Source: Sulfurimonas sp.
GTDB taxonomy: Bacteria > Campylobacterota > Campylobacteria > Campylobacterales > Sulfurimonadaceae
Direction: 5' to 3'
DNA length: 30,789 nt
NCBI GenBank assembly: GCA_015487435.1
Contig: WFPU01000229.1
Location: forward strand, 1 to 30,789
Of this stretch, positions 22,550 to 30,604 are shown one piece after another (position 1 is the first letter of the stretch; each line of letters begins with the position of its first letter). Under the pieces are notes generated by a model. The model saw only the letters and a list, made by a program, of their open reading frames with translations. It had not been told where the DNA came from and made no database searches. Made by a program: the position numbers and the translations under genes.

Positions 22550-22818
22550 ATGGATAATGTTATCTATGAATATTGTGAAGTACAAAATCAAGAACTAAAA
22601 CAATATATTATAGATACTAGATTCCGTGTCAAGCACGGAATGACGACATACCCGAACTTTCGTCATTCCAAACTTGATTTGGAATCTAGGTTATGCAAGA
22701 AGTCCACTTCATAAATTTTTTAAAAGAGATCGGAATAAATTAAAATCTAAGCAGTATTATGGAATACTTAATTTTGACAATATAGATTATTATCTGGCTC
22801 CTAAAATACAATTTTAAA
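22550..22818 (+). pseudogene. Degenerate small gene interrupted by the REP pair
   Basis: A frame from ATG 22550 begins MDNVIYEYCEVQNQELKQY, looks coding, and then runs into the REP pair and ends after 54 codons. Beyond the repeats, another frame ends KRDRNKLKSKQYYGILNF plus DNIDYYLAPKIQF before TAA at 22816-22818 and again looks coding. The two parts are in different frames (2 and 0). They could be the head and tail of one former gene of perhaps 70-80 codons between addB and addA, split by the REP insertion and a frameshift. I recognise no family. The remainder of the 371-bp gap (22819-22915) holds only the RAYT leader. Confidence 0.35.
22619..22690. repeat. Inverted pair of REP-like palindromes upstream of the RAYT gene
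   Basis: Copy 4 (22619-22647) reads AGATTCCGTG, TCAAG, CACGGAATGACGA. Copy 5 (22660-22688) is inverted: TCGTCATTCCAAA, CTTGA, TTTGGAATCT. Spacer about 12 bp. Each copy forms an 8-bp stem, and the two stems differ (CCGTG/CACGG versus CCAAA/TTTGG). A head-to-head pair next to a RAYT gene is the standard REP-RAYT layout. Confidence 0.85.
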
Positions 22819-22915
22819 AATGAAAAAATATACCTCTCGCAAAAATGTAGAAATATGCCAAAATATTCAAATTTTTGGCTAAGCTTTCACTTATAAAAAT
22901 AAAAAGGATTTTTAG

Positions 22916-23446
22916 ATGCAAAATAACCATCTTCCACATATAGAAAAAGGACACAACTATCAATTTATAACTTTTCGTACAAATGAAAGCACAGATGAGT
23001 CTTTAAAAAAGTTATCACTACAAGATAAGCCAAACTCTAAAAAACAACTAGAGATAGATAATTATTTAGATGCTTCAAAAACTGGTGCTTTTTTAAATGA
23101 TGAAGTGTTAGTCTTAATGAGTGATTTTTTAAAGGGTAAAAATAAAGATTTATATGAATTAGAAGCTTTTGCAGTAATGCCAAATCATGTGCATCTACTT
23201 CTAGAGCCATTTGATGAAATCTCAACAGTTATTCAAAAAATCAAAGACTTAAGTGCTAAACTTATTAATGAAAAACTAGATAAAAATGGAAAATTTTGGG
23301 CAGATGATTATTATGCTAAAAGTATAATAGATGATGAGCCTTTTATTCTTGTGTATAATTATATAAAAAATAATCCTTTAAAATTAGGTGAGTCTGAAGA
23401 TTCAATAGATAGATTTTATGGTGTATATGAAGAAAAGAAAGAGTAA
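22916..23446 (+). CDS. REP-associated tyrosine transposase (RAYT, Y1/HUH family)
   Basis: 176 aa. The motif AFAVMPNHVHLLL holds the HUH pair (His91, His93) that binds the metal ion. The C-terminal FWADDYYAKSIIDDEPF and YNYIKNNPLKLG are the family blocks around the catalytic tyrosine (Tyr132 or Tyr133). The N-terminus (HIEKGHNYQFITFRT) is the usual opening strand. RAYTs are single-copy relatives of IS200/IS605 transposases that cut single-stranded REP hairpins and spread REP sequences, but are not known to move themselves. Two REP-like palindromes lie about 230 bp upstream. AAGGA lies 7 nt before ATG. It sits between addB and addA, and its stop is 10 bp before the addA start. Confidence 0.92.
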   Translation: MQNNHLPHIEKGHNYQFITFRTNESTDESLKKLSLQDKPNSKKQLEIDNYLDASKTGAFLNDEVLVLMSDFLKGKNKDLYELEAFAVMPNHVHLLLEPFDEISTVIQKIKDLSAKLINEKLDKNGKFWADDYYAKSIIDDEPFILVYNYIKNNPLKLGESEDSIDRFYGVYEEKKE

Positions 23447-23456
23447 ACTATCTCAA

Positions 23457-26198
23457 ATGAGTAAATTTATAAATAACCTAGCATATGAAGCAAGTGCAGG
23501 TAGTGGTAAGACCTTTATGCTTGTTGTTCGGTACCTTTCACTTATGTTTGGAGGTGCATCGCCATCTAAGATATTAGCACTTACTTTTACAAATAAAGCA
23601 GCGCGTGAGATGCAAGAGAGGGTTGTTTTAACTCTTGAAGAGTTGGAGAATCGTGGTGAGTTAGATGTTATAGCAGAAGTTACAGGATTATCTCTTGAGT
23701 ATTTGCTTGAGAATCGTCAAAAACTTTTAGCTGAATTTTTAAATTCAAACACTAAAATCATGACAATAGATAGTTTTTTTACTCATATTTTGAGAAAGTT
23801 TTCACTATATACTTCACTAATGCCAGATTTTTCAACATTTAGTTCTCAACATGAACTCAAACTTTTATCTCGTTTTTTAAAAGAGGTTAGTGTTGCTGGC
23901 AAAAAAGAGACTCTCATCACACTCTCACTTCAATCAAAAAAGAGACTTAGTGATATTTTCACTCTACTTGATCAGTTTTATGCAAAAAAACAAGAGTTGA
24001 CTCATTTGAAATTTGTAAAACAAGATTTATGGAAGTTTGAAGTGGATGCTATGAGTAGCTTTAAAGAGTTGCAAACTATAGTGTTTTCATGTAAGGCGGC
24101 TTCAAAAACTGCTCTAAATGGTATGAAAGCTGATAGTTTTGATGAGTTAAGTGCAAAGGCTTGGATAGGTCGTGAGACAATGGAGTACTCAACTTATAAA
24201 AAGTGTTACACACCAGAGATGGATATTCATTTAACAAAAATTCAAGATGCCATAAAAGAGCATAACCGTGCTCGTGAGCAAAATTTTTTTTACGCTTTAA
24301 ATGAACTTGTAGATATATATGAGAAATCAAAAAAAGCACTCTATATGGATGATAGTGAACTATCTTTTAATGATGTAACCGTACTTGTGCATTATCTTTT
24401 AAAAGAGCGAGTGGACAGTGAGTTTTTATATTTTAGACTTGATTCACAAATAGAACATATGTTACTTGATGAGTTTCAAGATACTTCTATTATGCAGTAT
24501 GAGATATTAAAACCACTCATAAATGAGATAACTTCTGGAAATGGTGTGTTTGAAAATGGTAGTTTTTTCTTTGTTGGAGATGTAAAACAGTCTATATATA
24601 GATTTCGTGGCGGAGTGTCCGCTTTATTTGATGAAGTAGCACGAGAAAATTCAACTCAAAAAGAGCAACTACTTACAAACTATCGTTCGCAAAAAGAGGT
24701 GATAAAATTTGTTAACAAAGTTTTTAATGGAAAAATTAAAGATTACAAAGATCAATTAGTTAGAGATGGTGCTAATGGCGGATATGTTGAGGTTATACAA
24801 AGTGATGAGCTTCTAGAAGAAACCACAACCCAAGTAAAAAGATTAATCCAGCTTGGTGCAAACATAGATGAAATTGCTATTCTTTGTGCTACAAACGGGG
24901 ATGGAGAGAAGGTAAAACTACAACTCCAAGACGAGGGAATTGAAGTTGTAACTGAGACAACAACAAAATTGATAAATCAGCAGAGTGTGAAAGCGATTTT
25001 AGAGTATTTAAAGTATTTGTATTTTAATGAAGATATATACAAACACAATTTTTTCGCTCTAATAAACCAAGAAGTAAAATCAATTGATAGAGTTGATTTA
25101 AATAATAATAAACTTCTAGATATTGTTAAAAAAGTTATAGAGAGATATAATCTTTTTAATGATGATTTTAATCTACTTAGATTTTTAAATTTAGTCTCAT
25201 CGTGTCAAGATATAGAGTCCTTACTTTTTGAATATGAGCGAATAGATATGAGTGCTGCAATGAGTGAACTTAGAGGTGTAAGAGTTTTAACCGTTCATAA
25301 ATCAAAAGGTTTGGAATATGAGCATGTGATAGTGATGGATAGACTCAAAAAAGCTCCGCCAAATCGTGAAAGTATCATATATGAGTATGATGGGATAAAA
25401 TTACAAAATATATATTTGCGTATAAAAGGGCGAGATAATTTAGATGCCAACTATGCAAATGCCTTAAAAAAAGAAAAAGCGTTAGTTTATGAAGATTCTC
25501 TAAATGCTTTATATGTTGCTTTTACTAGGGCTAGAGATAATCTGTTTCTAATTAAAAAATCAAAAGATTCAGTATTTGATATTTTGGATATTAGTGTTGG
25601 AAGTAACGGTGTGTTAAAGTGTAGGGAAACCACCTCTGCAAACTCTACCTCGTTCCCAAGCTCCAGCTTGGAGGTATATACAGAAATTGAGTACAAGGAA
25701 CTATATTACGGAATTCAAAGCGATATATTAAAACTCGAAGATGAAAAAGATGAAGATTTAAAATCGATAAACTTTGGTTTAGCACTTCACTATATGCTAG
25801 AGATGATGGCAAATTTTGAAAATGATTCAATCTTTCATGCTAAAGATATGATGCTAAATAAATATGGTTATGCTTTAGATGAAAATGAGATAGATGATTT
25901 AACTTCTAGAGTAAATTTACTTACACAAAATGAAGAGTTTAAAACTTTAATAGATGGAGAATGTTTTAAAGAAAAAGCATTGCGTTATAAAAATAACCTT
26001 CGCTACATAGATTTGTTAGTTAAAAAAGATTCTGGTAAGTGGAATGTAATAGATTATAAAAGTTCTTTGGCATACAGTGAGCACCATATAAAACAAGTAA
26101 AATATTATGTAAAAGCTATCAAAGAGATAACTGGTGATGAGGTTAATGGTTACCTTTGTTATCTACTTCATGATAATGTTAAAATAATGCAAATATAA
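23457..26198 (+). CDS. addA: AddA-type (RecB-like) UvrD helicase-nuclease subunit
   Basis: 913 aa from ATG 23457, which I prefer because homology begins with KFINNLAYEASAGSGKT; the same frame is open to ATG 23418, inside the RAYT gene. Helicase motifs: Walker A ASAGSGKT (12-19), Walker B LLDEFQDTS, VGDVKQSIYRFRGG, LTNYRSQ, VLTVHKSKGLEYEHV and YVAFTRARD. The C-terminal nuclease domain has FGLALHYMLE, IDLLV and VIDYKSS, the PD-(D/E)XK core. Between the helicase and nuclease parts, residues about 730-742 are encoded by an in-frame palindrome. With AddB it resects DNA ends. The ribosome-binding site is weak (AAAGAG about 15 nt upstream), which suggests coupling to the RAYT gene. Confidence 0.9.
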   Translation: MSKFINNLAYEASAGSGKTFMLVVRYLSLMFGGASPSKILALTFTNKAAREMQERVVLTLEELENRGELDVIAEVTGLSLEYLLENRQKLLAEFLNSNTKIMTIDSFFTHILRKFSLYTSLMPDFSTFSSQHELKLLSRFLKEVSVAGKKETLITLSLQSKKRLSDIFTLLDQFYAKKQELTHLKFVKQDLWKFEVDAMSSFKELQTIVFSCKAASKTALNGMKADSFDELSAKAWIGRETMEYSTYKKCYTPEMDIHLTKIQDAIKEHNRAREQNFFYALNELVDIYEKSKKALYMDDSELSFNDVTVLVHYLLKERVDSEFLYFRLDSQIEHMLLDEFQDTSIMQYEILKPLINEITSGNGVFENGSFFFVGDVKQSIYRFRGGVSALFDEVARENSTQKEQLLTNYRSQKEVIKFVNKVFNGKIKDYKDQLVRDGANGGYVEVIQSDELLEETTTQVKRLIQLGANIDEIAILCATNGDGEKVKLQLQDEGIEVVTETTTKLINQQSVKAILEYLKYLYFNEDIYKHNFFALINQEVKSIDRVDLNNNKLLDIVKKVIERYNLFNDDFNLLRFLNLVSSCQDIESLLFEYERIDMSAAMSELRGVRVLTVHKSKGLEYEHVIVMDRLKKAPPNRESIIYEYDGIKLQNIYLRIKGRDNLDANYANALKKEKALVYEDSLNALYVAFTRARDNLFLIKKSKDSVFDILDISVGSNGVLKCRETTSANSTSFPSSSLEVYTEIEYKELYYGIQSDILKLEDEKDEDLKSINFGLALHYMLEMMANFENDSIFHAKDMMLNKYGYALDENEIDDLTSRVNLLTQNEEFKTLIDGECFKEKALRYKNNLRYIDLLVKKDSGKWNVIDYKSSLAYSEHHIKQVKYYVKAIKEITGDEVNGYLCYLLHDNVKIMQI
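25651..25674 (+). repeat. In-frame palindrome inside addA
   Basis: CGTTCCCAAGCTCCAGCTTG continues to GAGG; arms CCAAGCT (25656-25662) and AGCTTGG (25665-25671) pair exactly around CC. It is read as STSFPSSSLEVYT in the linker between helicase and nuclease domains. The shape and the GTTCCCA start recall REP-like palindromes in other Proteobacteria (from memory) and differ from the TCAAG family in the rest of the window. Confidence 0.6.
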
Positions 26199-26202
26199 AT
26201 TT

Positions 26203-26230
26203 AGATTTCAAGTCAAGTTTGAAATCTCGA
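26203..26230 (+). repeat. Degenerate REP-like palindrome, copy 6
   Basis: AGATTTCAAG, TCAAG, TTTGAAATCTCGA. The arms ATTTCAA and TTGAAAT pair. It keeps the TCAAG core and the AGATT start but the 3' flank is altered (ATCTCGA instead of AATGACGA). Lies directly after addA. Confidence 0.6.
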
Positions 26231-26276
26231 CAATAGCGTAACTTTAAACTTTATTTAGGGTCTAGGCTCAATTTAC

Positions 26277-26335
26277 TTAACAGATTTGTAACACTCCTTA
26301 GATAATATTTCGGCAACTTAAGGGGAGTATTACAA
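26277..26335 (+). promoter_or_regulatory. Promoter with a long dyad covering the TonB receptor ribosome-binding site
   Basis: A good promoter is visible: TTAACA (26277-26282), 18 bp, GATAAT (26301-26306). Arms TTGTAACACTCCTTA (26286-26300) and TAAGGGGAGTATTACAA (26319-26335) are complementary apart from one mismatch and a 2-base bulge. The left arm lies between the -35 and -10 boxes; the right arm covers the Shine-Dalgarno AGGGGAG and ends 2 nt before ATG. Half-site centres are about 34 bp apart. It reads best as an operator; an RNA hairpin is possible if transcription starts farther upstream. Confidence 0.6.
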
Positions 26336-26336
26336 A

Positions 26337-28367
26337 ATGAAAAAAACAATCATAGCATTATCATTATCAGCTATAACTCTTTTAGCTGAATCATCAGTTA
26401 TAGAGTTAGCACCACTAAGTGTTGTTGCAACAGGTATAGAAGAATCTATTATTAAACAACCAGTAAGTATAGGCACTAAAGGTGAAAAGGAAATTGAACT
26501 TGACCAAGTGATTTTTCAAAAAGATTTACTTAATTCACTTGCAGGTGTACATATTGAACAAACAGGTTCAGTAATAGGTCATACCACGGCAATCCGTATG
26601 CCTGAGAACAAAAGTTCATATTATCTGTTTATGCAAGATGGTATACCTGTTCAGTCATCTGGTTTTTTTAATCATAATGGTTTAGCATATACTACATTTC
26701 AAAGTGCTACTTCTGTTGAAGTATTAAAAGGTGCTGGTACTGCACTTTATGGTTCAGATGCAGTTGCCGCAGTTATAAATGTTAAGTCATTAAAAAAGCC
26801 ATCTAAAGACAAAGAAGTTTCTGTTAAAGGGATGTTTGGTAGTGATGGTTTTAGTTCAACTTCAGTAGAAATGAGTGATACGATTGATGAAAATAGTGCA
26901 TACCGAGCAAATGTAAGTTATATGCATAGTGATGGTTGGCGCGATAATACTTCTACAGATCATTTTGAAGCAAATATTCGTTATGACCATATCATAGATG
27001 ATGAAAATGATTTAAAGATTATTTTTAATACAAGCGTAACAGATGCCCAGCAAGCGGATAGTTTTGAAGATTACGAAAATATTGAAAATGGCTCAACAAA
27101 AGCAAGTGATGATGCTGGATATTTTACAGCTATGGAAAATGTAGATGTAATGAGACAATTTGATTATGCACGTTTGAGTGTAGAGTGGAACAATTATTCT
27201 ATAGATGATGTAGAGATGACATTTATTCCATATATACGATATAACCGTAATCAGTATGTAGCTACATGGAAGACAAACTACCCAGTTAATGACAATGAAT
27301 TAATGACAGTTGGACTTTTACAAAAAAATACTCATGATTTTTCTTGGGGTCGTTTAATTGGTGGGTTTGATGCAGAATATACTCAATCGTCACTAAACTA
27401 TACAACGAGTTCTCAGCCAACAGAGTTATTATACAACTACGATGTTGCATATATGGCAATTGCACCATACATACATGCGGAGTATAACATAGCAAATAAT
27501 ATTATGTTAACAGCAGGTTTGCGTTATGATTATAATCATTATGACTACACAAATAATCTTGACCAAGATAGCACTGATACATCAAATACATACTACCGCC
27601 GAGCTGACAGAAAAGATGACTTTTCACATCTAAGTCCAAAACTTTCACTTAGCTATCAACCTACAGAAGATATGAATATATATGTTCGTTATGCAAATGG
27701 TTTTCGCATTCCTCAAGCTTCTAGGCTTTACTCTATGAGTGTTGGGTATGAAGAGGTTACTTTAGACCCTGAGAATTCAAACACATATGAAATTGGTGTA
27801 AAAAAATACTTCAATGAAAAGAGTTATACAGAGTTAACGGCTTATTATATGAGTGTTGATGATACAATAATAAGTTATGAAAATATTGCAACTGGTGACA
27901 ATTATTACGACAATGGTGGTAGTACTATTCATACGGGAATTGAAGCTACGGTACAAGTTCAAGCTACACAGGAGTGGGCTGGACATATTGCATACTCATA
28001 CTCTAAACATAATTATGTAGATGATGCTACATATGAAAATAACGAAATTGCAAAGGCACCAAACCACTTAGGAAATGCGCGTTTAATATATACACCAGAG
28101 TATCTTAAAGGTTTAAGAGTTATGGCTGAATATCAATATGTTGGTTCGTATTGGATGAATGATGACCATGATAAAAAATATGGTGGATATATGATAGGAA
28201 ATATAAAAGCTGATTATACATATAGCCCTAGTGTAAGGGTGTTTGCAAAAATAACTAATATTTCAGATGAGAGATATGCTGTAAGTGCAAGTGCTGGTTC
28301 GTGGTCAGATAGTTATACTCCAGGTGACCCTCGTCAATTTTACGGGGGACTTGAGTATAGATGGTAA
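26337..28367 (+). CDS. TonB-dependent outer-membrane receptor
   Basis: 676 aa including a Sec signal peptide (KKTIIALSLSAITLLA, 1-17). After it, a TonB box-like stretch (ELAPLSVVATG) is followed by the plug domain (about 40-155) with SLAGVHIEQ, RMPENKSSYYLFMQDGIPVQ and VEVLKGAGTALYGSDAVAAVINV. The remainder is a 22-strand barrel ending in YGGLEYRW, with the aromatic final residue expected for outer-membrane insertion. Such receptors import siderophores, haem or metal-organic chelates using TonB energy. The ligand is not evident. It is coupled to the downstream PepSY-type gene by a 7-bp overlap (ATGGTAA), and its promoter has a dyad. Confidence 0.95.
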   Translation: MKKTIIALSLSAITLLAESSVIELAPLSVVATGIEESIIKQPVSIGTKGEKEIELDQVIFQKDLLNSLAGVHIEQTGSVIGHTTAIRMPENKSSYYLFMQDGIPVQSSGFFNHNGLAYTTFQSATSVEVLKGAGTALYGSDAVAAVINVKSLKKPSKDKEVSVKGMFGSDGFSSTSVEMSDTIDENSAYRANVSYMHSDGWRDNTSTDHFEANIRYDHIIDDENDLKIIFNTSVTDAQQADSFEDYENIENGSTKASDDAGYFTAMENVDVMRQFDYARLSVEWNNYSIDDVEMTFIPYIRYNRNQYVATWKTNYPVNDNELMTVGLLQKNTHDFSWGRLIGGFDAEYTQSSLNYTTSSQPTELLYNYDVAYMAIAPYIHAEYNIANNIMLTAGLRYDYNHYDYTNNLDQDSTDTSNTYYRRADRKDDFSHLSPKLSLSYQPTEDMNIYVRYANGFRIPQASRLYSMSVGYEEVTLDPENSNTYEIGVKKYFNEKSYTELTAYYMSVDDTIISYENIATGDNYYDNGGSTIHTGIEATVQVQATQEWAGHIAYSYSKHNYVDDATYENNEIAKAPNHLGNARLIYTPEYLKGLRVMAEYQYVGSYWMNDDHDKKYGGYMIGNIKADYTYSPSVRVFAKITNISDERYAVSASAGSWSDSYTPGDPRQFYGGLEYRW

Positions 28368-29686
28368 AACTTCATAAACTCCATAAATTTGCTGGGATAA
28401 CAGCAGGTTTAGTTTTGCTTATTTTAGGGGTTAGTGGCTTTTTCATTAACCATGATAAGTGGAGTTTTTTATACAGTACTACTTTTACAAATGTTCCAGA
28501 TGTAACAAAAAAAGCAGATGCAAAACTTTTTGAAGCACACTGGGCAGATCCAACTAATCAAGCTCATCGTATTGTAGGTGGTAAGCGTGGTATATTTGAA
28601 AGTCATGATGGTGCAAACAGTTTTGCAAAAATGACAGATCTTCAATGTTTAGCTATTAAAAGTGATGAAAGTGGAGTATATGCTGCAACATCTGATGGAA
28701 TCTACAAACTTATAGATTCTAGATGGGAGCTTTTTTCTTTACAGGGCGAATATATTACCGCTATATCTTTATCAAAAAACAAAATAATCGCAGTAATTGA
28801 AAAACATGAATTAGTTCAAGTTCAAAAAGGTAGTGCAAAAATTTTAAGCCGTAGTGTTGTTGAGATTGATTCAACACAACTCAAAGAGGATATAAAACTC
28901 TCAAGGTTTATTCGAGATTTGCATTATGGACGCGGGTTGTTTGATGGAGATTTATCTCTTTTAATAAATGATTATGGAGCGATTGTCATGTCATTTTTAG
29001 CAATTAGTGGCTATATCATTTGGTGGCTTATTCGCAAAAAACTAAGACCAAAGCTAACTCGAAAATTAATAAGATGGCATTCGAATCCTTTTGTTATAAT
29101 CGCTATTATTCCATTTGTTATTTTAGCAATTACAGGTGTTTTTTTAGATCACGTTAATGGTTTGAGAGCGTTTATGAGTTCAGTAACAATTCCTCATGCT
29201 ATCTTACCCCCTGTGTATAGTTCCTTAAAACATGATGTTTGGTCTGTTGATTATGATGGAAAAACATATCGTATTGGAAATAGATACGGAGTTTATAAGA
29301 GTGAAAATTTAGAAAATTGGGAGCTAGAAAGTAAAGGTTTAGCTTATCGCATGATAAGGGATGACAAAATACTATATGTAAGTGGTATGGGTGCTCCAAA
29401 TAGGATATATGATGGTAGTTGGAGTATTTTAGCAAATGCACCACATATGTTTCGTGATATAATAAAGTTAGATAACTCAAATGAGTACTTTACTACATGC
29501 TCTAAGATGGGTAGTAAACTTCCCAAATTTGAAGATGCTACATTTTATTCACTAATGCTGACTTTGCATGATGGTACCTTCTTCTCATCATGGTGGGTAT
29601 GGATAAATGATTATGTATCTATGGCGTTAATAGTTTTATCTATTACAGGCTTTATACGATGGAGAAGAAAACTTAAAAAAACCTAA
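28361..29686 (+). CDS. PepSY-type inner-membrane protein with beta-propeller-like periplasmic part
   Basis: 441 aa, four predicted membrane helices (about 10-30, 207-228, 243-265, 418-436). The opening LHKFAGITAGLVLLILGVSGF is the PepSY-associated helix with its His pair (HKLHKF), used in this family to bind haem or metal. RWHSNPFV repeats the pattern before the third helix. The periplasmic segments are unusual: GGKRGIFESHDGANSF, VYAATSDGIYKLIDSRWELFS and NRYGVYKSENLENWELES look like BNR or propeller blades, not the usual PepSY domain. Translationally coupled to the TonB receptor, it probably acts on the imported metal complex, for example by reduction; this is inferred. Confidence 0.75.
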   Translation: MVKLHKLHKFAGITAGLVLLILGVSGFFINHDKWSFLYSTTFTNVPDVTKKADAKLFEAHWADPTNQAHRIVGGKRGIFESHDGANSFAKMTDLQCLAIKSDESGVYAATSDGIYKLIDSRWELFSLQGEYITAISLSKNKIIAVIEKHELVQVQKGSAKILSRSVVEIDSTQLKEDIKLSRFIRDLHYGRGLFDGDLSLLINDYGAIVMSFLAISGYIIWWLIRKKLRPKLTRKLIRWHSNPFVIIAIIPFVILAITGVFLDHVNGLRAFMSSVTIPHAILPPVYSSLKHDVWSVDYDGKTYRIGNRYGVYKSENLENWELESKGLAYRMIRDDKILYVSGMGAPNRIYDGSWSILANAPHMFRDIIKLDNSNEYFTTCSKMGSKLPKFEDATFYSLMLTLHDGTFFSSWWVWINDYVSMALIVLSITGFIRWRRKLKKT

Positions 29687-29752
29687 AATTAAGTAAGTTA
29701 TAAGTTAATAACTGTATACTTCCAGCACTTAAATAATAACGAAAGGTTCTCA

Positions 29753-30175
29753 ATGAAATTTACAAAAATTGCAACTGAAGAACAAATAGACCGAAAATGG
29801 GTTCTAATAGACGCTGAGGGTAAAACTTTTGGTCGTATGATGACTGAAGTAGCTACTATTCTTCGCGGTAAAAGAAAACCCTGTTGGACTCCAAATATTG
29901 ACTGTGGTGACTATGTAGTTATCATCAACGCATCAAGAGCTAAATTTAATGGTCTTGGTAAAATTAATAATAAAGAGTATTTTTCTCATTCAGGTTACTT
30001 CGGTTCAACTAAGAGCGTTAAAATGACTGAGCTTTTAGAGAAAAATCCTGAGAAACTATTTAAATTAGCTGCTCGTGGTATGCTTCCTAAAACTAAGCTT
30101 GGTGCTAAAATGCTTAAAAAATTAAAAATATATGCAGGTGCAGAACACCCTCACACTGCACAACTAGCTAAGTAA
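29753..30175 (+). CDS. rplM: 50S ribosomal protein L13
   Basis: 140 aa, full length. Begins with DRKWVLIDAEGKTFGRMMTE and contains KPCWTPNIDCGDYVVIINA, the diagnostic L13 block, and AARGMLPKTKLGAKMLKKLKIY near the end. L13 is an early-assembly protein of the large subunit. AAAGG lies 8 nt upstream, and a possible -10 TATACT is at 29715-29720. Followed after 10 bp by rpsI, the common rplM-rpsI pair. Confidence 0.98.
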   Translation: MKFTKIATEEQIDRKWVLIDAEGKTFGRMMTEVATILRGKRKPCWTPNIDCGDYVVIINASRAKFNGLGKINNKEYFSHSGYFGSTKSVKMTELLEKNPEKLFKLAARGMLPKTKLGAKMLKKLKIYAGAEHPHTAQLAK

Positions 30176-30185
30176 GGATTGATTT

Positions 30186-30578
30186 ATGGCAAATAAAATA
30201 TATGCAACAGGTCGTCGTAAAGCGTCTATAGCAAAAGTATGGTTAACTCCAGGTAGTGGAAAAATGATAATAAATGGTCTTTCATTAGACGCATGGTTAG
30301 GTGGACTCGAAGCTAAGAAACTTCGTGTTAAACAACCTTTAGTTCTTTCTAAACAAGATGGTTCAGTTGATATCGTTGCTACTACATTAGGTGGTGGTTT
30401 TGGTGGTCAAGCTGATGCTCTTCGTCATGGTATCTCTCGTGCACTAGTTGCATTTGATCCAGCGATTAAAGCAATTCTTAAGCCTGAGGGCATGATGACT
30501 CGTGATTCTCGTGTTGTTGAGCGTAAGAAACCAGGTAAGCGTAAAGCGCGTCGTTCTCGTCAGTTCTCTAAGCGTTAA
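30186..30578 (+). CDS. rpsI: 30S ribosomal protein S9
   Basis: 130 aa, full length. Begins with YATGRRKASIAKVWLTPG and ends KKPGKRKARRSRQFSKR, the basic C-terminal tail that reaches the P-site tRNA. The central GGGFGGQADALRHGISRAL is the family core. AAGGA lies 8 nt upstream. Co-transcribed with rplM. Confidence 0.98.
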   Translation: MANKIYATGRRKASIAKVWLTPGSGKMIINGLSLDAWLGGLEAKKLRVKQPLVLSKQDGSVDIVATTLGGGFGGQADALRHGISRALVAFDPAIKAILKPEGMMTRDSRVVERKKPGKRKARRSRQFSKR

Positions 30579-30604
30579 TCGTTTTTTTAACTACAAATTC
30601 GTTG

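Noticed and set aside
23446..23457. Complete IS200/IS605 element
   Set aside because: There is no TnpB gene and no end hairpins on the 3' side; the protein has RAYT blocks and the REP pair is on one side only.
22916..26198. Anti-phage defence island built around the HUH protein and helicase-nuclease genes
   Set aside because: The helicase-nuclease genes match the housekeeping AddB/AddA pair and sit in the expected chromosomal order; the HUH protein fits RAYT, not a defence nickase.
26298..26312. Fur box upstream of the TonB receptor (GATAAT-like sequence)
   Set aside because: Only the -10-like hexamer resembles a Fur site; no GATAAT-type dyad is present. The true dyad has unrelated arms.
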